In this document: positions 1 through 7,806 of the stretch, piece by piece
Layout: each line of letters opens with the position of its first letter
Position numbering within the stretch: position 1 is the stretch's first letter
Virus record (IMG/VR): IMGVR_UViG_3300032284_000524
Location: 1 to 35,385 of that record
Strand: one strand, 5' to 3'
Source of the DNA: a virus
Length of the DNA stretch: 35,385 bases
Translations under genes and position numbers: made by a program
Notes under the pieces: generated by a model
The model's input: only the letters and a program-made list of their open reading frames with translations
The model's database searches: none
Told to the model about the DNA's origin: nothing

Positions 1-846
1 AGCTTGTGCAAACTCTTCACCAGCTTCTTTTTTTACTTTATCAATATTTGCATCTTCTATACCGTAAGCAACATTGTCTGAATGTTCATTAAGTCGGCGT
101 CCATAATGTTCTTGCCATTCTAGTTGAAGTCTATTATTTTCATTTCGATCATTACCAAAATGCTTATTTAATCTACTTTCAAATACACCCATAGGATTTG
201 TAATTTCAGATTCAGAAAAATACTTACCCATTTCACTTTGCTCTTTTAAGGGCAATGTGCTACCAAGGTTCATCGGATTATTACCGCCCTTTGGTTTGAC
301 GGCGTATAAAGCTCCAGGAGTGTTGAACTGTTGTGGTAATCCAGGTATTGGAATACCATTTTCCATGTAGTGGTTGTAAGCCATCTCTGCAAGTGACTTA
401 GATAAATCCGATTTGGCTAACTTAGATAAATTTGTTGTGGCTAAATTGGCAATTGGTTTTGCAAACGGCAACACATTTAACTCACCAACTAAAGCATGAC
501 CCATTGCTGGTAAGTAATTACCTTTTTTAGACTCATCCATAAAACCAACGGCAGAATCAGCAATAGTACCCGGTATACGGGTTAGTCCAGTAATTGGGTT
601 TAGTGAATCTATAAGTTCATCTGGTGAGCCACCAAAAAATTTACGTGCTTGTTCATAGCCAATATATTTTGCTGCTTCATCACGAATTTTTTCTGTATAA
701 CTTGGCTCATATGCTTGTATTTTACTAGCTAATGCAGCTCGTGCTTGAGCAAGATCAAACTTACCTAAAGGTAAAAAAGCATTTTGTTCCGCAGGTGTTT
801 CTGGAACAATATCACCAACTTCAACAGATTCTGGATTAAACGGCAT
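1..846 (-). CDS. Large virion protein, N-terminal part (runs off left edge)
   Basis: An open frame of exactly 282 codons runs from an ATG at 846-844 to base 1 without a stop, so this is the N-terminal part of a longer protein. It begins MPFNPESVEVGDIVPETPAEQN and is rich in charged and polar residues, with no signal peptide or catalytic motif that I recognise. It starts two bases after the stop of the upstream gene and is the last visible member of a run of tightly packed large genes. Its place, downstream of the nozzle and tape-measure-like genes, matches that of internal virion or DNA-ejection proteins in short-tailed phages. That role is inferred from position only. A lytic transglycosylase or other enzyme domain could lie in the unseen C-terminal part. 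Confidence 0.8.
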   Translation of the reverse strand, partial: MPFNPESVEVGDIVPETPAEQNAFLPLGKFDLAQARAALASKIQAYEPSYTEKIRDEAAKYIGYEQARKFFGGSPDELIDSLNPITGLTRIPGTIADSAVGFMDESKKGNYLPAMGHALVGELNVLPFAKPIANLATTNLSKLAKSDLSKSLAEMAYNHYMENGIPIPGLPQQFNTPGALYAVKPKGGNNPMNLGSTLPLKEQSEMGKYFSESEITNPMGVFESRLNKHFGNDRNENNRLQLEWQEHYGRRLNEHSDNVAYGIEDANIDKVKKEAGEEFAQA

Positions 847-848
847 AC

Positions 849-1856
849 TTATTTACCTAAATAAACTAAACCGCCAGTTGCGTAATTCCGTCCATATTTT
901 TCATCTAGTTTTTTACTAATATAAGGCGCTGCTAAACCTACACCAAGACCAGCGAGCCTTACACCAGGATGGACTCCATACATAGCTGCTAAATCGCCAA
1001 CACCACCTAATGCATCAAGTGCAGCACGTCCATAATTACCATGCATACCATGTTTTATAGCTTCTGAACCTTGATTAGCAGTTCCGTATATTCCTAAATA
1101 TTTTAAAGCATTATTTGCGCCAGGTACTTTATTTATTTGAGTATTTAAATAATCAATACCTTTATAGGCGGGTTCGACAAATTTACCAATTCCTTTAGCG
1201 ACTTGCATAGCACGTTGCGCTGGAGTCAAAGGAGTTACTTTTGGTGGTTCTACTGGTTGTCCAGCCATATATTTGTCTAATGCTTCAAAATATTCTGGAC
1301 TACCTTGTGGCAAATGAGCCAATTCAGGGATAAATCTTCCTTCTGGCATTGCAGATACTGCGGGTGCTGTAGGTGTTGTAGGCTTTGGGGCTTCTTCAAA
1401 CAACATATTGATTCTGTCTAAAGCTGCTTTACGTTCCGCAGCTTCTTTAGCAGTCATTTGAAGTTTATGTTCTTCCGCATAGTGTCCACCACCTTGATAA
1501 GGAATTGATTTTCCTGTTGCGGGATCTATATGTTGAGTTTTACCCCAATTTTCTACTGCATTAGCAGATTTACCAACCGAATCAACTTTAGGTATTTCAA
1601 CGCCATCTTCTGTAGTAATTGGACCAACAGTAACCTCTGGAATTGCAGCGCGATTTTTAGCCATTTCTGAAATAATTTGTGGTATATATTTTGCTGCTGA
1701 AGGAATAGTTTTACCAACATCATAAAGACCTTTAACGGCTACTGCCGTAGCTCCAACTTCAGAAGATGGAATAGATTTTGCTGCGTTAATAACATACAAT
1801 TGATCATCTCTAAGATCATCTTGTGGTACTTCTTCGTATTGAATTTCATTAGTCAT
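849..1856 (-). CDS. Hypothetical virion protein, 335 aa
   Basis: I do not recognise the family. The ATG overlaps the stop of the upstream 600-aa gene by four bases (ATGA), which indicates translational coupling. Residues 74-90 (EVTVGPITTEDGVEIPK) closely match residues 283-299 of the upstream protein, so the two share a module. The middle is Pro-rich (around 155-215). The C-terminal third is Gly/Ala-rich with apolar stretches that could be amphipathic or membrane-interacting helices (around 250-320). The protein ends in YATGGLVYLGK, one of several GG motifs found in neighbouring virion proteins. Position and composition suggest an internal or ejected virion protein. No enzymatic residues are evident. 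Confidence 0.8.
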   Translation of the reverse strand: MTNEIQYEEVPQDDLRDDQLYVINAAKSIPSSEVGATAVAVKGLYDVGKTIPSAAKYIPQIISEMAKNRAAIPEVTVGPITTEDGVEIPKVDSVGKSANAVENWGKTQHIDPATGKSIPYQGGGHYAEEHKLQMTAKEAAERKAALDRINMLFEEAPKPTTPTAPAVSAMPEGRFIPELAHLPQGSPEYFEALDKYMAGQPVEPPKVTPLTPAQRAMQVAKGIGKFVEPAYKGIDYLNTQINKVPGANNALKYLGIYGTANQGSEAIKHGMHGNYGRAALDALGGVGDLAAMYGVHPGVRLAGLGVGLAAPYISKKLDEKYGRNYATGGLVYLGK

Positions 1857-3655
1857 TGTTTAACCCTCATTGGTTTTCCATTTTTCCAAATAATTGGATT
1901 GCCGTTTTTATCAACATCTTCAGTTCCATCTTTTGGCATACCTTTTTCTAAAGCACCTAATTTTTGATCTAAATATGTACTCCATTTATTTTCAACTGCT
2001 TTAAATTCTGGGGATGTTTGAAAAGTAAATGGATTTGGATTTTTTGGGTTTGCTTTTTTATAGTCTTGCCAAGCTTGCGCCCAATCTTTATATTTACCAG
2101 CGGTTGCTTGAATCATATAGGCATTAATTAAATTAGTATTTGCTGGCTTATCAATACCAATATTTTTAGCGTCTTGAGCAATCTTTGTTAATCCTTGACC
2201 AATTCTAGCACCAGTTCCCGCAAACTTTTCTTGTGTGTATTCAATACCTAGTGAGTCGGCATTACCTTGTGTTTCTTTACGACGATTAATTGTATCCTGA
2301 CCACTTGCTTTTTCTTTAAACGCCTCTAAACTATTTGCCAATTCTGCACCATTTATGAATGGTGCAGCTTTTACACCTGATAGTAAATAAGAATATGGTC
2401 CAGATTGTTGTCTATAAGCAAATTCCTCTGGATGCTTAGATGCATGATTAATAATAGCATTAGAACGACGTTGAATGTCATCAAAAGTAGATGATAAAGA
2501 ACCAATTTTACCTACAAACATACCCGCTTCTTTACGCTCTTCTTTTTCTGATTCTAACTCAGCTTTATTTTTTTCTTGTGCCATTGCCTCGCCACTTTTT
2601 TGCTCACTTAGTTCAGATGATTGTTTAGCTTCTTGTTGTGATTGACTAAGTTTTGGATCAAATTGTGTTCTCCAATCACCAGCTTGTGCTTCACCACTTC
2701 CTGATAAAGCAGTAAGAGCGTTTTCTAACATACCAGGTTGTCTAACAGCGGGTGCCATTTTAGGAATTTCAACTCCAGCGTCGGTATAGAGCGGACCAAC
2801 CTCAACTTCTGCTCCCATAGGTTGCATAGGTTGTCCACCACCAGCCAAGTGATTTTGTAAAACAACACCACCAGAAGCGTTTTTCTGTTTTTGTTTTATT
2901 GTTGCAGGAGTTAAACCAGAATTGCGTAATCTACTTGGAAATATACCCTGCTTTAAATCTCGTATTTCAGCTTTAGTTAACTCAACTGATATTGTATCTA
3001 CTACACCATCTGGACCCCTAACAGTAATTGGTACAGCCTGAGAGTCATACGCCTCTGGGCCTTGCCATTTAGCATTTTCTTTACTATAGTTATTAGTCAT
3101 TTTGTCTAAAGCTGGAAAAAATAAACTTGGATCATGTTTAATTAAATTTAAATTTAAATTTTCTAAATTAGTTAACGGTATATTACCATTTAACATAGGG
3201 CCGCCAGTACCTCCAGTCCCACCAATACCAGCCCCTCCAAATCCTCCAGAAACTCCTGTACTTTCGGCGCCCCCACTACCAGTTGGTTTAAATAAGTTAT
3301 TTATACTTGCCTGTTGGTTTTGCAAAAATTTAAGTTGGGCAAGTGTAGTACCAATGTTTTGTAGTTCCGTAGTATTTCTGCCTTGTTGTTCGTTAACTGA
3401 AGCCATAGCAGCCTCTGGACGAAAATGTGTACGAGCAACTATTTCATCCATCTGACCTTGAAATCTTTTCCAAGGATTTTGTAAATCCTCCATACGTTGC
3501 ATCATACCCGACAAAACATTAACTTTTTTTGGGTCTTTATTAGACTGTTCTGCAGCTAAAGATAATAGTTTAGGATCTGTAGGCGTAAATGGTGTTGACA
3601 CATCGGTTGTATCTGCCGAAAGGGCAACTAATCCAGGGTTTATTTTTGTGGCCAT
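1853..3655 (-). CDS. Putative internal virion protein, 600 aa
   Basis: This large, mostly helical-looking protein has no domain I can name. Residues 126-153 form a Gly-rich linker. A GG motif (ASGGVV, then AGGG) lies at 260-274, followed by EVEVGPLYTDAGVEIPK at 283-299, which recurs in the next protein. A charged Glu/Lys/Gln stretch around 335-380 is likely coiled coil. The ATG start follows the upstream gene by about a dozen bases, and the stop overlaps the next gene. Length, low complexity and position after the tape-measure-like gene resemble the internal core or ejection proteins of T7- and P22-type phages. This is inference from context, not from recognised homology. Confidence 0.82.
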   Translation of the reverse strand: MATKINPGLVALSADTTDVSTPFTPTDPKLLSLAAEQSNKDPKKVNVLSGMMQRMEDLQNPWKRFQGQMDEIVARTHFRPEAAMASVNEQQGRNTTELQNIGTTLAQLKFLQNQQASINNLFKPTGSGGAESTGVSGGFGGAGIGGTGGTGGPMLNGNIPLTNLENLNLNLIKHDPSLFFPALDKMTNNYSKENAKWQGPEAYDSQAVPITVRGPDGVVDTISVELTKAEIRDLKQGIFPSRLRNSGLTPATIKQKQKNASGGVVLQNHLAGGGQPMQPMGAEVEVGPLYTDAGVEIPKMAPAVRQPGMLENALTALSGSGEAQAGDWRTQFDPKLSQSQQEAKQSSELSEQKSGEAMAQEKNKAELESEKEERKEAGMFVGKIGSLSSTFDDIQRRSNAIINHASKHPEEFAYRQQSGPYSYLLSGVKAAPFINGAELANSLEAFKEKASGQDTINRRKETQGNADSLGIEYTQEKFAGTGARIGQGLTKIAQDAKNIGIDKPANTNLINAYMIQATAGKYKDWAQAWQDYKKANPKNPNPFTFQTSPEFKAVENKWSTYLDQKLGALEKGMPKDGTEDVDKNGNPIIWKNGKPMRVKQ

Positions 3656-3666
3656 TGTTTTATTCC

Positions 3667-4707
3667 TTAAATTGTCATATTGGGGTCTGTATTATCTAAT
3701 GAAGTTCCAGAGCTACTAAGACCAGTGCCATAAGTTGGGTCAGCATAAACGTTACCGTTTGTTCCTTGTATTTGTCCAGCACCCGCTTGACCACCAGTAC
3801 CAGTACCAGTAATTGCTGGACCTAAATTCATACCTGAAGTGTCAATAGGTATTGCTGCTCCAGCACTCCCTGGTGTTGGTGTTCCACCCAACATATTACT
3901 CAACCCACTAGATATTTGTGAACCTAAATTGCCTAAAACACTACCAGGACCTGTGCCAATTCCTAAATTATTCAATAAAGTACCTCCCGCTGTTGGGACA
4001 GTAGATAAAGATTGAATCATTTGTAACGGCGACATTTGGGTTTGATTAGAAACTGTTGTTGGTGCTTTAATTGAGTTAACTAAATTTGAATAATTAACGG
4101 CGTTTTGGAACGGCGCATTCATTTGTGCCGCACCCGTGGTTAAACCAGCAGTAATTCCTTGAGCACCAACGTTTCCTAATGCTGTACTTGCTTGTGTTCC
4201 AGTTTGTTGATTTTGTAATGCTGCAGTCATTTGTTGTGATTGTAAGTTGGCTAATGCATTTGCTTTGGCAGTATCTACCGCAGTCTGACCTTGTTGGCTA
4301 CCAAAGTTACCAGAACCAATTGCATTCGCTTGAGTACCAGCGGTTAATGTCGGTAATACTTGATTTAATTGATTAGTTTGAGCCGCAAACAACCCGCCTA
4401 AAGCGGTATTAGTATTTGGTGTAACTGCTCCCGTGTTTGGGTCAACATTCCAAGGGTTTGCTGCCCCAGATGAAATTTGTTGCAAATTATTTGAAGCAAA
4501 TGTAAATGGGTTATTTGGACTTTGTAAAGTATTTATAGCACCTTGTGCTGTGGTTTGTCCAAAAGACGGAGCACCACCAAGTGCTGAACCAGCTTGGTTA
4601 ACAACATTTTGTTGCGCGGTATCATACCACGTTGGTAGCGTTGTTTGAGTTTGATCTGTACTGGCTAAAAGATTATTTAAACCAGAAGAGTTTGTTGTTC
4701 CTGCCAT
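3667..4707 (-). CDS. Gln/Asn/Thr-rich putative internal virion protein, 346 aa
   Basis: The protein is dominated by Gln, Asn, Thr, Ala and Gly with almost no charged residues. It has many short repeats such as AALQNQQTGTQAS and ends in a Gly/Thr/Pro-rich tail from about residue 270. Such composition is common in virion proteins of short-tailed phages that are packed inside the head and ejected. The central region (about 85-200) looks like a long amphipathic helix broken by Gly. Its ATG shares a base with the preceding stop (stop at 4709-4707), so it is probably coupled to the 803-aa gene. No catalytic motif, signal peptide or clear membrane segment is visible. Function is inferred from context only. 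Confidence 0.82.
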   Translation of the reverse strand: MAGTTNSSGLNNLLASTDQTQTTLPTWYDTAQQNVVNQAGSALGGAPSFGQTTAQGAINTLQSPNNPFTFASNNLQQISSGAANPWNVDPNTGAVTPNTNTALGGLFAAQTNQLNQVLPTLTAGTQANAIGSGNFGSQQGQTAVDTAKANALANLQSQQMTAALQNQQTGTQASTALGNVGAQGITAGLTTGAAQMNAPFQNAVNYSNLVNSIKAPTTVSNQTQMSPLQMIQSLSTVPTAGGTLLNNLGIGTGPGSVLGNLGSQISSGLSNMLGGTPTPGSAGAAIPIDTSGMNLGPAITGTGTGGQAGAGQIQGTNGNVYADPTYGTGLSSSGTSLDNTDPNMTI

Positions 4708-7118
4708 TATGTTCTCACTTTATGTTTTGATTCTAACAAATAACCCAACGCACCCTTACTATCGGGAGGAAGTTTTTTAGCACCATGTTTTTGTTTATGT
4801 TTTCTAATAGTTTCCAAAAACTCATCTAGTACTTTAGCACCACTATCATTACTACCATTCCCTAAAGATGATACTACATCTGCAGGTATAACAAACTCAC
4901 CATTTGCTAACATCGCTGGGATACTATCACTTGTGCCGTCACCATCGCCAGTAACGTAACGATGTTGAATTGAATTTAAACCACCCTCACTAAAAAACTG
5001 TGGGTTATGCCCTTCCGGCATACCAGGTACTTCTGGCATTTCCATAGGAACGCCAGCGGGTTTACTACCAATTGAACCACCATTAGCACGAGTTGTTGCC
5101 CCAGTACCAACTAACGGAATATTATATTGCGAAAAAGGTAAAGCTATTTGACTGCCTTGTATCAGTCCAGCCTCAAGTGTTGGTGGGTTTGTAGGAGGAT
5201 TAGATGTTTGAGTATCTGTTGTTGTTGTTGTTGTCGGAGTAACTGTTGATAACGGCGATGTTACAGGTAATGTAGTATTGGAATTATAAGTAACTGGAAC
5301 TGTCGGTATATTTAACGATGTATTAACTAACGGGGGATTTACAATATTTTCACTAACAACAACTGGGTTAGTAGGTAATCCACCACCACTACTACCACTA
5401 CCATCAACATTGCCACCACCTAATCCACCAGTACCACCAGTACCACCAGCACCACCAGCACCACCACTACCATCAACATTGCCACCACCTAATCCACCAC
5501 TACCACCAGTACCACCAGTACCACCAGCATTGTCACCCCCCAATCCGCTACTACCGCCACCACTACCAGCGTTAGAAGTTGTACTTGGAGTTATAATATT
5601 TTCAAGTGTGGGTGTGCCTGGTTCATTTGGTGTTGGTATTGGTGCTTCTATAATTGATCCAATATAACCACCATTTGGTGCAATAATATTATTACTTGCA
5701 TCAATATAAGAACCTATGGGAGCATCATATTCAAGTAGTTCTGCTGGAGTTAACGGTGTTTTAGTTACAGGATTTGGAACAAGTGGTGTTTCGTTGTCAA
5801 CAGATGCTAATGGGGCAAAAGTATTTTGCGGATTTGATGTTCCAGAAATAGCAGCATTAAACATATTTGATTCGGCAATGTTTATTGTACCATTAGCATT
5901 ATAAACTGCATTATTTGATCCTAAAAATCCAGTTGTACCATCTGCTAAAGTAACAGGAATCATATTGCTTGTATCAACTTGTGTGGTGCTTGGTGTTGAA
6001 TCGTTTGCTAAACCAGCTTTTACTTGACTACCAGCATTAGTTAAAGCACCACTAACAGCACCAGCTTCTAATCCACTAGCAATATCACCACCAGTTATTG
6101 CTGCTTTTGTACCACCTAATCCAGCACCTAATAAAGTGCTATTTACAAATTGAGAGTCTGTCGGAGATACCTTGCTTATAAGAGAAGGATCACCAGCACC
6201 AGTCACACCAGGTTGTGTTAACCCAGAGGTAACACCCCCCATTGTTCCACCAACTAAACCACCTAATAGCGGATTACCACCAGTAGCGGCAGCCCCTGTA
6301 ACACCCACAATAGCGCCTGTTGCAGCACCTGGAATTATGGGGTTTGTGCCATAAGGTAAGTAACTATTAACCACTGGTGACACAGCACCACCAAGACCAC
6401 CTAAAGCAGCACCAGTTAATAATCCCTGCGGTGTAATTTGGTTACCTTGAATTGTATTTACAATAGCGTTTGTTGCAGCACCTTTTAAAGCACCTTGACC
6501 AGCACCAGATAGTACTTGTGATGCACTTAATGGTGGTGTTAAACCACTTTGTAATGCACTATCAACCGACCCAGATGTAAGTCCAGTACCAGTACCATTT
6601 ACACCCGAATTAATATAATTTAAACCAACATCTTGAGGAGTAAACGGTAAATTAATCGCTTCACCTGTTGCTAAATTTGTAGCATCATTAAGGCCAAGAG
6701 TAGACAATGGTACTTGACCATCAACCATTGCAGCACTAGCATCTGCGTAACCCATACCTTGAGCTACTTCATTTGCAGTTTGTATTGACTGCTCTACAGC
6801 ACCAATACTATCCGCTGTAGCGGACGCCGGTAAACCAAATGCATCGGCAGCTACACCATTTGAAAGGGCATCAGCAACACTTTGGTAACCCATAGTTTGT
6901 GCGGCAGTTTCTGCATCCATAACAGTTACAGTACTTACTGCATCTGCTGATTCAACTGCCGCAGCTAATTCGGGTTGCATAGTAACTGCCGCAGCAGCTA
7001 ACATGGCTAAACTACCCCATCCACCAGGTATTTTATCCCTTACACCCTTATCTAAGCCAGCGAAAACATCACCAACAGTCTGCGTAGCATTACTAAAAAA
7101 ATTACTAACTCCGCTCAT
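4707..7118 (-). CDS. Tape-measure-like or internal virion protein, 803 aa
   Basis: This is the largest protein of the internal-virion block. The N-terminal part (1-130) is Ala-rich and helical, with repeated GYxxAxA units. Residues 200-380 contain apolar Gly/Ala stretches that could insert into membranes. A very Gly-rich linker near 515-580 contains two copies of GGLGGGNVDGSG encoded by a 69-bp direct repeat. The C-terminus carries TSDSIPAMLANGEFVIP (about 729-745), a motif I know from the C-terminal ends of many phage tape-measure and related virion proteins. A Lys-rich helix and LPPDSKGALGYL follow. The start overlaps the stop of the 121-aa gene (TAATG). Best guess: a protein ejected with DNA or lining the tail channel. 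Confidence 0.85.
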   Translation of the reverse strand: MSGVSNFFSNATQTVGDVFAGLDKGVRDKIPGGWGSLAMLAAAAVTMQPELAAAVESADAVSTVTVMDAETAAQTMGYQSVADALSNGVAADAFGLPASATADSIGAVEQSIQTANEVAQGMGYADASAAMVDGQVPLSTLGLNDATNLATGEAINLPFTPQDVGLNYINSGVNGTGTGLTSGSVDSALQSGLTPPLSASQVLSGAGQGALKGAATNAIVNTIQGNQITPQGLLTGAALGGLGGAVSPVVNSYLPYGTNPIIPGAATGAIVGVTGAAATGGNPLLGGLVGGTMGGVTSGLTQPGVTGAGDPSLISKVSPTDSQFVNSTLLGAGLGGTKAAITGGDIASGLEAGAVSGALTNAGSQVKAGLANDSTPSTTQVDTSNMIPVTLADGTTGFLGSNNAVYNANGTINIAESNMFNAAISGTSNPQNTFAPLASVDNETPLVPNPVTKTPLTPAELLEYDAPIGSYIDASNNIIAPNGGYIGSIIEAPIPTPNEPGTPTLENIITPSTTSNAGSGGGSSGLGGDNAGGTGGTGGSGGLGGGNVDGSGGAGGAGGTGGTGGLGGGNVDGSGSSGGGLPTNPVVVSENIVNPPLVNTSLNIPTVPVTYNSNTTLPVTSPLSTVTPTTTTTTDTQTSNPPTNPPTLEAGLIQGSQIALPFSQYNIPLVGTGATTRANGGSIGSKPAGVPMEMPEVPGMPEGHNPQFFSEGGLNSIQHRYVTGDGDGTSDSIPAMLANGEFVIPADVVSSLGNGSNDSGAKVLDEFLETIRKHKQKHGAKKLPPDSKGALGYLLESKHKVRT
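5401..5538. repeat. 69-bp direct repeat in Gly-rich linker
   Basis: Two tandem copies (from 5401 and from 5470) of a 69-bp unit, 23 codons long, encode GGLGGGNVDGSGG-type sequence in the 803-aa virion protein. The copies diverge in their second halves. The array stays in frame, so copy number could change by slippage or recombination without breaking the gene. Confidence 0.7.
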
Positions 7119-7483
7119 TATTCGTCCGCCATATATTGAAACTGCGGTAAATCGGATTTTACAAAGTTAACACCAATTGATTTAGCAAAAGGAATAATTT
7201 TATCGTTATCGACTTTTACATAAATTCTATCAATGTGCTTTTCATTTTTTAATTCTTGCATAAATTCTTTTAATGATTTTGCTAATGCCAAACCTTTTTC
7301 AACCGTAAATAAATGTACTTCTGCCATTTTTGGTTTAAACATAGTTACTACCATCAAAGAATCATTTTTCTGTAATAGCAAAGTATTCTTTTGTTTTAAA
7401 GCATTACTAAGACCCGAAGCAAGTCCCGTCGGGTCAACGCCGTGCTGTTGTGCAACTTGTGTAATTATTTCCGATGGTTTCAT
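7118..7483 (-). CDS. GNAT-like small virion-associated protein, 121 aa
   Basis: This is the first gene after promoter copy 5. Residues 1-35 (MKPSEIITQVAQQHGVDP...) look like a short helical domain. The rest, with VHLFTVEKGLALAKSLKEFMQEL and DRIYVKVDNDKIIPFAKSIGVNFV, resembles the reduced acetyltransferase (GNAT) fold that many podoviruses encode just before the internal virion proteins, in the place of T7 gene 13. I see no clear acetyl-CoA pyrophosphate loop (Q/RxxGxG/A), so catalytic activity is doubtful and a structural or assembly role is more likely. The family assignment rests on pattern and position. The ATG at 7483 lies about 18 bases after the promoter element, with only a weak ribosome binding site. 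Confidence 0.8.
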   Translation of the reverse strand: MKPSEIITQVAQQHGVDPTGLASGLSNALKQKNTLLLQKNDSLMVVTMFKPKMAEVHLFTVEKGLALAKSLKEFMQELKNEKHIDRIYVKVDNDKIIPFAKSIGVNFVKSDLPQFQYMADE

Positions 7484-7500
7484 AGTAATTTAATTTGTTC

Positions 7501-7541
7501 TATATCTACATATGCAAATAAAAGGACATTTTCGCCCTTTT
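7501..7541 (-). promoter_or_regulatory. Phage late promoter element, copy 5
   Basis: Read on the minus strand it is AAAAGGGCG, 15 bp, then TTGCATATGTAGATATA, the most diverged of five copies but with identical spacing. It begins inside the TAA of the upstream Trp-rich gene and ends 17 bases before the GNAT-like gene. It should drive the internal-virion block. Confidence 0.7.
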
Positions 7542-7806
7542 AATGACTAGGACCGTTAATACTTAATGTAACGGCTTCAGCCCAATCTTGCCAATTTTCA
7601 AAACTATCTGGATTTGGTATTGGGTACGCTAAAAAAGTTGAAATAGATGCTATGTGTCTAGCTGCGGATTGCCAATTATCTTCTGGTTCTAACGGTATGT
7701 TTTCTTGACCGTACCAGATAGCAAAGTTACCATTCCAATCTTCCCAAGTCGAGTAATTGGAAGAAAATGGAAAAAATGCTTGTACACTACGGGCGTTCGT
7801 CGCCAT
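7540..7806 (-). CDS. Small Trp-rich virion-associated protein, 88 aa
   Basis: I place the start at the ATG at 7806 (MATNARSVQAFFPF). A longer frame upstream lacks an ATG and would only lengthen the overlap with the nozzle gene. With this start the overlap is 20 bases. The protein carries several spaced Trp/Tyr residues (YSTWEDWNGNFAIWYG, DNWQSAARH, ENWQDWAEAV) and is predicted soluble and mostly helical. Short proteins of this kind occur beside nozzle genes in related environmental podoviruses, but I know no assigned function. The stop codon runs into promoter copy 5, so it is the last gene of its block. A role as a tail-accessory or assembly protein is a guess. Confidence 0.75.
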   Translation of the reverse strand: MATNARSVQAFFPFSSNYSTWEDWNGNFAIWYGQENIPLEPEDNWQSAARHIASISTFLAYPIPNPDSFENWQDWAEAVTLSINGPSH

